Origin: Nonomuraea coxensis DSM 45129
Lineage (GTDB): Bacteria; Actinomycetota; Actinomycetes; Streptosporangiales; Streptosporangiaceae
Direction of reading: 5' to 3'
Assembly (NCBI RefSeq): GCF_019397265.1
Contig: NZ_CP068985.1
Span: 8,055,001 to 8,119,000, forward strand
DNA length: 64,000 nt
Shown: positions 42,936 to 51,500 of the stretch, in pieces
How positions within the stretch are numbered: the first letter of the stretch is position 1
Layout of the letters: every line of letters begins with the position of its first letter
The notes under the pieces: model-generated
What the model saw: the letters and a program-made list of their open reading frames with translations, nothing else
Database searches by the model: none
Told to the model about the DNA's origin: nothing
Position numbers and translations under genes: made by a program

Positions 42936-44441
42936 ATGACGCATGATGTGTGGCTGCTGGCCGGCGCCGCCATCGTCATCGCGGCCATCGTCTCCGTACG
43001 GGTGGCGCACTTCAGCGGTCTGCCCAGCCTCCTCATCTTCCTCGGGTTCGGCCTCGTGCTGGGCGACTTCGGGCTCGGGCTGTCGTTCGAGTACCCGATG
43101 CTCGCCCAGCAGATCGGGCTCACCGCCCTCGCGCTGATCCTGGCCGAGGGCGGCCTGACCACGACCTGGTCACACGTACGCCGGTCCGTGCCCATGGCGT
43201 TGATCATGGCGCTGGTCGGCGTGACGGTCAGCATCGTCGTGGTCGCGTTCGCCGTGCAGGGCATCCTCGGCCTCGACGTCAACACCGCGCTGCTCCTCGG
43301 CGCGGTCCTGGCCTCCACGGACGCGGCCGCGGTCTTCTCCGTCCTGCGCCGCCTGCCGCTGCCGCCACGGCTGGCCGGCATCCTGGAGGCCGAGTCCGGG
43401 TTCAACGACGCCCCGACCGTCATCGCCGTGACCCTGCTCAGCAGCGCCGCCCGCGAGTCCCCGGACGTCGGCACGTTCCTCCTCGAGACCGGGCTCGAAC
43501 TCGTCATCGGCGCCGCCATCGGCCTCGCCGTGGGACCCGCCGGCGCCTACGCCCTCCGCCGCGTCGCCCTCCCCGCCTCCGGCCTCTACCCGCTCGCGGT
43601 GCTCGCGCTCACCTTCATCTCGTACGGCGGAGCCGTGCTGCTGCACGGCTCGGGCTTCCTGGCCGTCTACCTGACGGCGCTGATCCTCGGCAACTCGCGC
43701 CTGCCGCACCGCGCGGCCACCCGCGGGTTCGCGGAGGGCGCGGCCTGGCTGGCGCAGATCGGGCTGTTCGTCATGCTCGGCATGATGGCCAGCCACGAGG
43801 AGATGCCGTCCGCGGTCGTCCCCGGACTGATCACCGGGACCGTCCTCGTGCTCCTCGCCCGGCCGCTGTCCGTGCTGGTCAGCTCGGCGTTCGCGTGGGC
43901 GCTACGGCTCGGCTGGGTGAACTGGCGCGACCAGGCGTTCCTGTCCTGGGCGGGGCTGCGGGGCGCGATCCCCATCGTGCTCGCCACGATCCCCTGGGCG
44001 GCCGGCGTCACGGGCTCCAAGGAGATCTTCAACCAGGTCTTCGTGATCGTCATCGTGTTCACGCTGGTCCAGGGGCCGACGCTGCCCTTCGCCGCCCGCC
44101 TGCTCAGGGTGACCGCCCCCGGGGAGGCGCAGGACCTGTCGGTGGAGTCCGCGCCGCTGGAGGAGCTCAAGGCCGACCTGCTGCAGGTCAAGGTGCCAAC
44201 CGGCTCCCGCCTGCACGGCGTGGAGATCTTCGAGCTGCGCCTGCCCTCCGACGCCCAGGTGACCCTGATCGTACGGGAGGGCAAATCGTTCGTGCCCGGC
44301 AGCTCCACCCGCCTCAGATCCGACGACCAGCTCCTCATCGTCACCACGGCCGCCTGCCGTGACCAGGTCGAACGCCGCCTGCGCGCCGTCAGCCGCAGCG
44401 GCAAGCTGGCCGGCTGGTACGGGGAACGAGGTTTGGAATAG
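42936..44441 (+). CDS. K+(or Na+)/H+ antiporter, CPA1/NhaP2-type with RCK_C domain
   Basis: 501 residues. 12-13 membrane helices with the conserved ALILAEGGLTTTWSHVRRSV, LLGAVLASTDAAAVFSVLRR, and ESGFNDAPTVIAVTLLSS (ND motif, helix 5). After residue ~400 a cytoplasmic TrkA_C/RCK_C regulatory domain (LLQVKVPTGSRLHGVEIFEL, RLRSDDQLLIVTTAACRDQV). Monovalent cation/proton exchange for pH homeostasis. Starts 26 bp after the 5-FCL gene. Confidence 0.92.
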   Translation: MTHDVWLLAGAAIVIAAIVSVRVAHFSGLPSLLIFLGFGLVLGDFGLGLSFEYPMLAQQIGLTALALILAEGGLTTTWSHVRRSVPMALIMALVGVTVSIVVVAFAVQGILGLDVNTALLLGAVLASTDAAAVFSVLRRLPLPPRLAGILEAESGFNDAPTVIAVTLLSSAARESPDVGTFLLETGLELVIGAAIGLAVGPAGAYALRRVALPASGLYPLAVLALTFISYGGAVLLHGSGFLAVYLTALILGNSRLPHRAATRGFAEGAAWLAQIGLFVMLGMMASHEEMPSAVVPGLITGTVLVLLARPLSVLVSSAFAWALRLGWVNWRDQAFLSWAGLRGAIPIVLATIPWAAGVTGSKEIFNQVFVIVIVFTLVQGPTLPFAARLLRVTAPGEAQDLSVESAPLEELKADLLQVKVPTGSRLHGVEIFELRLPSDAQVTLIVREGKSFVPGSSTRLRSDDQLLIVTTAACRDQVERRLRAVSRSGKLAGWYGERGLE

Positions 44442-44510
44442 CCGTTTGACCGAATCGGTTACCATTAGCAGTCGCAACGCTCGAGTGCCAGAGTCTGTAG
44501 GAGGAGCCGC

Positions 44511-44864
44511 GTGCCGACTTACCAGTACGCCTGTAACGACTGCGGTGAGCAGCTCGAGGTCGTCCAGAAGTTCACGGACGACGCGTTGACGGTGTGCCCG
44601 GAGTGCGAAGGCAACCTGCGGAAGGTTTTCTCCGCGGTGGGCATCGTGTTCAAGGGCTCCGGCTTCTACCGGACCGACAACCGCACGTCGTCCTCGTCTT
44701 CGTCGACCTCCTCGTCGAACGGATCGTCCAACGGGTCGTCCGGCGGGTCTTCCAACGGGTCGTCCTCGGACGGGGCGTCGAAGTCCTCGGAGAGCAAGTC
44801 CTCCTCGGGCTCCTCCAGCTCGTCGTCCTCCTCCGCCCCGGCCCCGGCCGCCGCCTCCAACTGA
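44511..44864 (+). CDS. FmdB-family zinc ribbon protein with long Ser-rich tail
   Basis: 117 residues: MPTYQYACNDCGEQLEVVQK, TVCPECEGNLRKVFSAVGIV, FKGSGFYRTD is the FmdB zinc ribbon (two CxxC). The remaining ~55 residues are almost entirely Ser/Gly/Asn with a few acidic and basic residues, likely disordered. GTG start after AGGAGGA. Function of the family unknown. Confidence 0.9.
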   Translation: MPTYQYACNDCGEQLEVVQKFTDDALTVCPECEGNLRKVFSAVGIVFKGSGFYRTDNRTSSSSSSTSSSNGSSNGSSGGSSNGSSSDGASKSSESKSSSGSSSSSSSSAPAPAAASN

Positions 44865-45129
44865 CGCGCGCCCGCCGGACGGCCCCTGGCCGTACCGGCC
44901 GGCCGCCCCCGGCGTACGTACCGGCCTCCGACATCCCCGGCCACCCGAAGCGGGCCACCTGCCGCACCCCGTCCCTGGCCACGTACGAACGGGCGACGGC
45001 ATCAGCCACGCACGGACAAGCGGCCCGGCAGCCGCATGACCGCATACCGGCAGGCGCTGGTTCCTACACCGCCTCCGGCACCGTAGTGATCGCCACAGTC
45101 GCTCGGCAGCTTTGATGCCACTCCCGGCC

Positions 45130-45300
45130 TTGCCATCACCGCCGCCGCTCGGCAGTTCCGCCACCACGCCATCACCACAGCCGCCGAGCAGCTTCCATCT
45201 CAGCTTCGGTGCCACTCGCGCTTTGCCATCACCTCCGCCGCTCGCCAGCTCCCACACCACGCCATCACCACAGCCGCTGCTCAGCTCCCACCTCAGGTCT
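45130..45300. repeat. Imperfect tandem duplication, ~102 bp period
   Basis: TTGCCATCACC recurs at 45130 and 45232, and each copy continues with CCGCCGCTCG and ends in ACCACGCCATCACCACAGCC. Confidence 0.55.
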
Positions 45301-45520
45301 AGCCATGGTCACAGCGGCTGGGTAGCTCCACCCGCGCCGCATCCACACGGCCAATCGGCAACCTGGCCGTCGCCATGCTTCGCTATCACCGCAGCCACCT
45401 ACCACTTGGCTGCCACCCCGGCCGTCCACGAAGTTGAGCATCTCCGCAGCTGCCTTCCAACGCTCACCTCCACACCAGTCGCGTCCCCAGCCTGACCGTC
45501 AACCACAGCCCAGCCCCCAC

Positions 45521-45610
45521 GGTCGCACCACCACCGGTCGCACCACCACTGGTCGCACCACCACCGGTCGCACCACCACCGGTCGCACCACCACCGGTCG
45601 CACCACCACC
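45521..45610. repeat. 15 bp tandem array, six copies
   Basis: GGTCGCACCACCACC six times in a row, with one base change in copy 2. Period divisible by three. Confidence 0.9.
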
Positions 45611-46144
45611 GGAGGCATGCCCCAGACCGACCGTCGCCGCGACCACCCAGCCTTGGAGGACGCTCGCCCTAGGCCTCCCACACGACAGGGCAATCCGTCC
45701 CATAACCACACGCCGCTCGGGCGACCCCCTTTGGCTCGCGAACAAAGTCGGGGTCACCAATCCGGGATCCGCTTTGCCGGCCACCCCCCGTCCATCACAC
45801 TGTTGACGCGGCCATCACGTGCCCACCTTCGATTTGGTTTGCGCCTTGAAGGGCCACGCGATGGCCGTCACCATGTCTCGCCACACACCCGCCCCCGCCG
45901 CCGCTCGACACTCGGCCCCCGCCGCCGCTCGACGCCCGGCCCCCGCCGCCCGCGCTCGGCGTCCACCACTTGGCGCTCGGCGTCCCCGACCATCGCCAGC
46001 CCGCACTTGCCCCAACCCGCGCCAGCCCGTCCTGCGCCGCCTACTCGCACCCACCCCGCACCCACCGCGCCGGCCTACCCCGTACTCCACAGGCATGCCT
46101 CCGTACACCAGGCCAGACCCCACGCCTCCCTCCTCAGAGATCGG

Positions 46145-46256
46145 GGTTCCTCAAGCATCGGGTTCCTCAAGCATCGGGTTCCTCAAGCATCGGACTCCTC
46201 AAGCATCGGACTCCTCAAGCATCGGACTCCTCAAGCATCGGACTCCTCAAGGATCG
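46145..46256. repeat. 16 bp tandem array, seven copies
   Basis: Units of GGTTCCTCAAGCATCG (three copies), GACTCCTCAAGCATCG (three) and GACTCCTCAAGGATCG (one), contiguous. On the minus strand it follows the end of the exporter tail; the last unit contains the TGA that ends that frame. Confidence 0.92.
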
Positions 46257-46532
46257 GGCCGATCACCCCGCGCCCCCAACAACTCCGGCGCCACCCGATC
46301 CACCATCCGCTCAAGCTGCGGATCCTCCCCCCCAATCCTCGACAAGCCGCCGCAGCCCCTCCCTCGAACACCGCACCAACCGCGTCACCGCCCGCTGCCC
46401 CTCCTCCGTCAGCCGCAGCGCCTCCTCATCCTCCGACCTCATCACCAACCCCACCGCGACGAGCTGATCGACGTAGGGACGCTCCCACTCCTTGCTCTTC
46501 TGAGCGCGTTCCGCCAGTTCACCCCTCCGCAC
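46247..46532 (-). pseudogene. Out-of-frame MarR-like C-terminal domain of the exporter
   Basis: After the exporter stop the protein text resumes in another frame as VRRGELAERAQKSKEWERPY, VDQLVAVGLVMRSEDEEALR, LTEEGQRAVTRLVRCSREGL, RRLVEDWG; after a second frame change EDPQLERMVDRVAPELLGAR and a stop at 46247. This is the winged-helix tail seen on some actinobacterial DHA2 exporters. Both breaks coincide with runs of seven C on the plus strand (46540-46546 and 46327-46333). Confidence 0.65.
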
Positions 46533-48219
46533 CCACCCTCCCCCCCGCCAGCCGCGCCAGCACCCACACCCCCTGCGGCGAGATCGCGTCGAGTCCCGCC
46601 GCCGCCCCGAGCCGCTCGTAATATCCCCGCCGCAACTCGGTGTCCGCCAGCCGCATCAGCCCTCGCTCCACCTCCGCCAGCGACGACCGCTCCGCCGACG
46701 TCGCCCCCAGCCCCTCCCCCAGGTCCGCCGCCTTGGTCGTCTCCCGCAGCCGCGTCTGCGGAATGAACCAGCTCAGCACGAACGCCCCGAACACGACCGG
46801 CGCCGCCGTCCGGAACACCGCCGCGATCGCGTCCGCGTACACGTGCAGGAAGTCCGCGGCAAGCTCTCGAGGCAGCCGCTGGATGACGGTCGGATCCTCC
46901 TGCACCCGGCGCGCCTCGAACCCCGCCGGCAGCCGTGCCCCCTGCAGCACCTCCCGCAGGTCGCTGTTCAGCGTCGCCGCGAACACCGCCCCCAGCGCCG
47001 CCACCCCGAACGACCCCCCGATCGACCGGAAGAACGTAGCCCCGGACGTCGCCACCCCCAGATCCTCGAAGTCGACCGCGTTCTGCACCACGATCACCAG
47101 CACCTGCATGGTCATCCCGAGCCCGACCCCGAGGACCAGCAGGTAGCCCCCCATCGTCAGCAGGCTGCTGTGCTCCGTCATCGTCGACAGCAGGACCAGC
47201 CCGGCCGACGCGAGGAACGTGCCCGCGATGGGCAGGAACCGGTATTTCCCCGTCCGGGAGATGATCTGCCCGCTCACGATGGACATGGTCAGCATCCCGG
47301 CCATCATCGGCAGCAGGTAGACCCCCGACAGCGTGGGGCTGGCCCCGTGCACCACCTGGAGGTAGAGCGGCAGGTACGTGAGCGCCCCGAACATCCCGAA
47401 CCCCACCACGAACCCCACGGCCGACGCCATGGAGAACGCCCGCAGCCCGAACATCCCGAGCGGCAGCACCGGCTCGGCCGCCCGCCGCTCCGCGAACACC
47501 CACAAGACCAGTAACGCGACCGCCGCCGCGCCCAGCCCCACCACCACGGGCGACGTCCAGGCGTACGTCGTCCCGCCCCACGTGGTGACCAGCACCAGGC
47601 ACGACGTGGCCGCGCCGAGCAGCACGACGCCCGCGTAGTCGATCGTGTGCCTGGCCCGAGCGCCGTCCCTGGGCAGCACCGTCGCGATCACGAACAGCGC
47701 GACCGCGCCCAGCGGCAGGTTCACGTAGAAGACCCAGTGCCAGGAGAGCCGGTCCACGAACACCCCGCCAAGCAGCGGCCCCACGATGCTCGCAACGGCG
47801 AACACCGCCCCGAAGAACCCCTGGTAACGCCCCCGTTCGCGGACCGACACCACGTCGCCCACGATCGCCTGGGCGAGCACCATGAGCCCGCCGCCCCCGA
47901 GCCCCTGGACCGCCCGGAACGCGATGAGCTCCCCCATGTCCCGGCTGAGCCCGCAGAGCACCGACCCCACCAGGAAGATGACGACGGCCGCGATGAACAG
48001 GCGCTTACGCCCGTACTGGTCGCCGAGTTTGCCCCAGAGCGGCGTGGAGACGGTGGAGGCGAGCATGTATCCCGTCACCACCCAGGACAGTTGCTCCAGC
48101 CCGCCCAGGTCGCTCACGATCGTCGGCAGGGCCGTGGACACGATCGTCTGGTCGAGCGCCGCCAGCAACATGCCGAGCATGAGCGCGACGATGATGAGAC
48201 CGAGACCCTGTTGCCGCAT
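46519..48219 (-). CDS. MFS multidrug exporter, DHA2 (EmrB/QacA) family
   Basis: 566 residues, 14 predicted membrane helices: LDQTIVSTALPTIVSDLGGL (motif D1), GKLGDQYGRKRLFI (motif A), QGLGGGGLMVLAQAIVGDVV (motif B), GPLLGGVFVDRLSWHWVFYV (motif C). The cytoplasmic tail SLAEVERGLMRLADTELRRG, YYERLGAAAGLDAISPQGVW leads into a MarR-like domain that is out of frame. Exports drugs by proton exchange; substrate unknown. Confidence 0.92.
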   Translation of the reverse strand: MRQQGLGLIIVALMLGMLLAALDQTIVSTALPTIVSDLGGLEQLSWVVTGYMLASTVSTPLWGKLGDQYGRKRLFIAAVVIFLVGSVLCGLSRDMGELIAFRAVQGLGGGGLMVLAQAIVGDVVSVRERGRYQGFFGAVFAVASIVGPLLGGVFVDRLSWHWVFYVNLPLGAVALFVIATVLPRDGARARHTIDYAGVVLLGAATSCLVLVTTWGGTTYAWTSPVVVGLGAAAVALLVLWVFAERRAAEPVLPLGMFGLRAFSMASAVGFVVGFGMFGALTYLPLYLQVVHGASPTLSGVYLLPMMAGMLTMSIVSGQIISRTGKYRFLPIAGTFLASAGLVLLSTMTEHSSLLTMGGYLLVLGVGLGMTMQVLVIVVQNAVDFEDLGVATSGATFFRSIGGSFGVAALGAVFAATLNSDLREVLQGARLPAGFEARRVQEDPTVIQRLPRELAADFLHVYADAIAAVFRTAAPVVFGAFVLSWFIPQTRLRETTKAADLGEGLGATSAERSSLAEVERGLMRLADTELRRGYYERLGAAAGLDAISPQGVWVLARLAGGRVGAEG

Positions 48220-48334
48220 GCGGCGATACTACTCTTCGTACTGATGTTCTTACGCACCGCGACGACGCCAGGTTATCCACAGAACGCCGCTCGGCCGAAC
48301 CGGGCCCCGCACCGATCCGGCTACTCTCTGCGCC

Positions 48335-49141
48335 ATGGTCACTCGCGCAGACATCGGCGTCATCGGCGGCTCCGGCTTCTACTCCCTCCTCGACGACGCG
48401 GAGGAGATCGAGCTCGCCACCCCCTACGGCCCTCCGAGCGACGTCGTCACCGTCGGGCGCATCGGCTCCCGTTCGGTGGCGTTCATCCCCCGGCACGGCC
48501 GCGATCACCGGTTCCCACCCCACCGCATCCCCTACCGCGCCAACCTCTGGGCACTGCGCTCCCTCGGCGTCCGCCAAGTGCTCGCGCCGAGCGCCGTAGG
48601 GTCCCTACGGGCCGATTACGGCCCCGGCACCATGGTCATCCCCGACCAGCTCATCGATCGCACCTCAGGGCGCGTCCAGACGTATTACGACACCGGCGGC
48701 GCCGTCCACGTCTCCTTCGCCGACCCCTACTGCCCGTCCGGCCGTTTGACGGCTGTGGACACCGCCCTCGCCACCGACTGGCACACCGCCGACGCCGGCA
48801 CCCTCGTCGTCATCGAGGGGCCCCGGTTCTCGACCCGCGCCGAGTCCCAGTGGTTCGCCGCCAACGGCTGGTCCATCGTCGGCATGACCGGCTTCCCCGA
48901 GGCGATCCTGGCCCGCGAGCTGGCCCTCTGCTACACGTCCCTCTGCCTGGTCACCGATCTCGACGCGGGCGTCGAGGCGGGGCAGGGCGTGACCCACGAC
49001 GAGGTCCTCGAGTTCTTCGCCCAGAACGTCACCCGCATGCGCTCCCTGGTCTCCGCCACCGTCCAGGCCCTTCCCGAGGAGCGCACCTGCCCGTGCGGCA
49101 GCGCGCTCGACGGCCTCAAGCTCCCGTTCGACCTGCCATGA
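48335..49141 (+). CDS. mtnP: S-methyl-5'-thioadenosine phosphorylase
   Basis: 268 residues, PNP/UDP phosphorylase family 2: IGVIGGSGFYSLLDD, RHGRDHRFPPHRIPYRANLW, EGPRFSTRAES, GMTGFPEAILARELALCYTS, VTDLDAG. Splits MTA to adenine and methylthioribose-1-phosphate. TACTCT lies seven bases before the ATG (leaderless). Its stop overlaps the next gene (ATGA). Confidence 0.93.
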   Translation: MVTRADIGVIGGSGFYSLLDDAEEIELATPYGPPSDVVTVGRIGSRSVAFIPRHGRDHRFPPHRIPYRANLWALRSLGVRQVLAPSAVGSLRADYGPGTMVIPDQLIDRTSGRVQTYYDTGGAVHVSFADPYCPSGRLTAVDTALATDWHTADAGTLVVIEGPRFSTRAESQWFAANGWSIVGMTGFPEAILARELALCYTSLCLVTDLDAGVEAGQGVTHDEVLEFFAQNVTRMRSLVSATVQALPEERTCPCGSALDGLKLPFDLP

Positions 49142-49758
49142 CCAAGGGCTGGCTCCTCCGCTACGGCCGTCGCCGCCGCCTCGTCGCGGCGGCGCTCGCC
49201 GCCCTTGCCGTCCTGTCCGCCTACGCGGCGACCCGTCCCACCCCGCCCGCAACAGTCCTGGTGGCCGCCCACGACCTCCCCGCAGGCCCCTTGACGGCCG
49301 CCGACCTGACCTCCGTCCCCCTCAACCACCCGCCGACCGGTGTGATCCGGCACCTCACCCCCGGGACCACCCACCATCTGACGTCTCCCATGCGCCGCGG
49401 CGAGCCCTTGACCGACGCCCGCCTCCTGAAAACGGCCTACACCCGCCTCCCACCGGGCATGGTCGCCACCCCCGTGCGCGTCAACGACCCCGACGCCGCG
49501 GCCCTGCTGTCCCCAGGCTCGACCGTCAACGTCCTGGCCACCTGGCCGCAGGCCACCGCCCACACCCCGGCCCGCGCCATCGCCGAAGCCGTGACCGTCA
49601 TCACGATCCCCCCGCCACGCAAGGAGCGGGACCTCACGTCGACCACGCCACGCGGCACCCTCCTCCTACTGGCGACGACCACCACCCAGGCGGCAGAGCT
49701 GGCAGCGGCCCAGGCGACCGCCCACCTGTCGATCACCATGCCCCCACCCGCCATCTAG
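49138..49758 (+). CDS. CpaB/RcpC-like SAF-domain protein
   Basis: 206 residues: membrane anchor at residues 15-35, then a SAF/CpaB domain (TVLVAAHDLPAGPLTAADLT, SVPLNHPPTGVI, MRRGEPLTDARLL) and a C-terminal RcpC-like part (MVATPVRVNDPDAAALLSPG, STVNVLATW). CpaB proteins serve Flp-type pilus assembly, but no other pilus genes are visible here. Overlaps mtnP by 4 bp. Confidence 0.85.
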   Translation: MTKGWLLRYGRRRRLVAAALAALAVLSAYAATRPTPPATVLVAAHDLPAGPLTAADLTSVPLNHPPTGVIRHLTPGTTHHLTSPMRRGEPLTDARLLKTAYTRLPPGMVATPVRVNDPDAAALLSPGSTVNVLATWPQATAHTPARAIAEAVTVITIPPPRKERDLTSTTPRGTLLLLATTTTQAAELAAAQATAHLSITMPPPAI

Positions 49759-49790
49759 CGAAGAGTAATCGTCTGACTACGATCTGCTCC

Positions 49791-50192
49791 ATGAGTGGTT
49801 TCAAGAAGTTCCTCATGCAGGGCAACGTCATCGACCTGGCCGTCGCGGTCGTCATCGGCGCGGCCTTCAACTCGATCGTGCAGTCCTTCGTGGCCGATCT
49901 GCTGACCCCGCTGATATCGGCGTTCGGCGGCCTCCCCGACTTCTCCACCCTCAAGGTCACCGTCGGCCGCTCGAACTTCATGTACGGCAACTTCATCAAC
50001 GCGATCAACTCGTTCCTGATGATCGCCGCGGTCGTCTACTTCTTCGTCGTGAAGCCCTACACCCACGTCAAGGAACGCGCCGCGGCCAAGATCGAGTCGA
50101 CCACCCGCGACTGCCCGGAGTGCCTGTCGGAGATCCCGAAGAACGCCTCCCGCTGCGCCTTCTGCACCAGCGAGCTGACGGCGGCGGCCTGA
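49791..50192 (+). CDS. mscL: Large-conductance mechanosensitive channel with zinc-ribbon tail
   Basis: 133 residues. MscL signature GFKKFLMQGNVIDLAVAVVI followed by GAAFNSIVQSFVADLL, second helix INSFLMIAAVVYFFVVKPYT. Unlike E. coli MscL the C-terminus ends in CPECLSEIPKNASRCAFC, a CxxC-CxxC zinc ribbon, a tail found in a group of actinobacterial MscLs. TACGAT is seven bases before the ATG (leaderless). Confidence 0.93.
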   Translation: MSGFKKFLMQGNVIDLAVAVVIGAAFNSIVQSFVADLLTPLISAFGGLPDFSTLKVTVGRSNFMYGNFINAINSFLMIAAVVYFFVVKPYTHVKERAAAKIESTTRDCPECLSEIPKNASRCAFCTSELTAAA

Positions 50193-50205
50193 GCCCGGCC
50201 GGCGC

Positions 50206-51321
50206 CTAATCGAGCAGCGACCCCAACTGGGGGTCGTACTCCCAGTGCCACGGCTCGAACGGGCTGCTGTAGGCCCACGAAGGATGGAACCACCCGTACT
50301 TCTTGGAGTTCCTCTCCATCCACACGAACTCCACGGACCCTGACCGTTCCACGCCGCCGCACAGGTCCACGGCCAGCCCGAGGCCATGGTTGCTCCGCCC
50401 CGGCACCGCCGCGAACCCAGGCCGCCGATAGTAGACGGCCTGCTGCTCGGCCAGGCTCCGATAGGCGTCGGTCACACACATCTGCTTGCCGAACCGCTGC
50501 TTGAAAGCCTCGTTCAGACTGACGAACGCGATCGTGGCGTCCGCCCGCAGGCTGAACCCCTTCTGCTGCAACGGGCAGAGCATGCCCTTGGGGATGAGCC
50601 CGTTGGGATACTCGCCGGCGGTGGCGGCCCGCAACGGGTCGCAACCGAGCGCCGCCCGTCCCACCTTGTCGATCTTGATGCCCAGCTTCACCAGCGCCGC
50701 GGTCAACGACTTCACGATCTTCTCCGACCGCTGCCGCAACGTGTCGATCTCGGCCGCGAGCTGCGCCTCCGCCAGCAGGTTGCCCGCCCGCAACTCCTGC
50801 GCCTCGCTCGCCAGCTGCTCGGCCTGCGCGTACAGCGCACTCGTCTGCTGTACGGCCTGCTGCCTCGTCGCCACGATCTGGTTGGCGTCGCTGAGTGCCC
50901 GCAGGGTGGTCTCGTCAGCGCCCCCGGCCAGGAAGGGCAGCACTCCGCCGCCGTTGAGCGGCTGCACGTACAACAACTCAGCCATCTGCGAAACGGGCTG
51001 CCGCATCACGATGAGCCGCCGTTCCAGCTCCTGCAACGTCGTGAGCTTGCCCTTGAGCTGCTTCTCGGAGGCGGCGATCGTACTGCGCCGCTTCTCCAGC
51101 GCCTTGGTGGCCTCTTCCAGCTCCTTGGCCGACCGCTCCGCCTCTTTCCTCAGCTCGGTCAGATTGCCCGGATCCTGCCGCTCCAGCACCCGAACCGGCC
51201 GCGCCTGCCCCCGCCGATCAGTCTGCGCCGAAGCCGCCGCCACCTGCGCCGACGACACCGTCAGAGAAGCCACCATCGCCGCGACAACCGCGATCAGACC
51301 CGCTGATCGAGGGGCTGGCAC
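50206..51321 (-). CDS. Secreted M15-family peptidase with coiled coil
   Basis: 371 residues: signal/anchor helix (residues 5-32), long coiled coil (residues 45-215: ELRKEAERSAKELEEATKAL, RRSTIAASEKQLKGKLTTLQ, QLASEAQELRAGNLLAEAQL) and VanY-type D-Ala-D-Ala carboxypeptidase domain with DAYRSLAEQQAVYY, zinc motif SNHGLGLAVDL and EPWHWEY. Acts on peptidoglycan cross-links outside the cell. The GTG at 51321 follows GGAGGAG by six bases. Convergent with mscL (13 bp gap). Confidence 0.9.
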   Translation of the reverse strand: MPAPRSAGLIAVVAAMVASLTVSSAQVAAASAQTDRRGQARPVRVLERQDPGNLTELRKEAERSAKELEEATKALEKRRSTIAASEKQLKGKLTTLQELERRLIVMRQPVSQMAELLYVQPLNGGGVLPFLAGGADETTLRALSDANQIVATRQQAVQQTSALYAQAEQLASEAQELRAGNLLAEAQLAAEIDTLRQRSEKIVKSLTAALVKLGIKIDKVGRAALGCDPLRAATAGEYPNGLIPKGMLCPLQQKGFSLRADATIAFVSLNEAFKQRFGKQMCVTDAYRSLAEQQAVYYRRPGFAAVPGRSNHGLGLAVDLCGGVERSGSVEFVWMERNSKKYGWFHPSWAYSSPFEPWHWEYDPQLGSLLD

Positions 51322-51500
51322 GTTCGACTCCTCCGTATGCAAACTCGTTACCCGGGTCAGGCACGCACGTTACTACAGCCCTCCGAGTGTCCGGACCGAA
51401 CTCCAGAGAGCTGTTATGAGACATAAAGCCCACTTTGCTCATCCACCCTCCCCCACCAGCCCCGAAGCCCCGCCCCCCGACGAGGCACAGGCGCACCCAC

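Larger units (their letters stand above)
44865..46144. other. Repeat-rich, low-complexity DNA without a convincing gene
   Basis: 1.28 kb. Plus-strand frames are open for long stretches only because the DNA is C-rich and poor in stop triplets. Contains an imperfect 102 bp duplication (45130-45300), a 15 bp array (45521-45610) and GC-rich CCCGCCGCC-type blocks near 45890-45950. Confidence 0.6.

Noticed and set aside
46145..46256. Possible CRISPR array
   Set aside because: Units are directly contiguous with no spacers and are only 16 bp long; no cas genes nearby.
45434..46766. Long plus-strand ORFs (395 and 315 codons) through the repeat region
   Set aside because: All three frames are open because the DNA lacks stop triplets; Pro/Thr/Ser/Arg text, repeats with a 16 bp period, and the opposite strand carries the exporter tail.
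48273..48281. TTATCCACA, a DnaA-box-like nonamer
   Set aside because: A single box between divergent exporter and mtnP genes with no other boxes or replication genes; not an origin.
49138..49758. Flp pilus locus suggested by the CpaB-like protein
   Set aside because: No tadA, tadB, tadC or pilin genes in the neighbourhood; only the single SAF-domain gene is supported.
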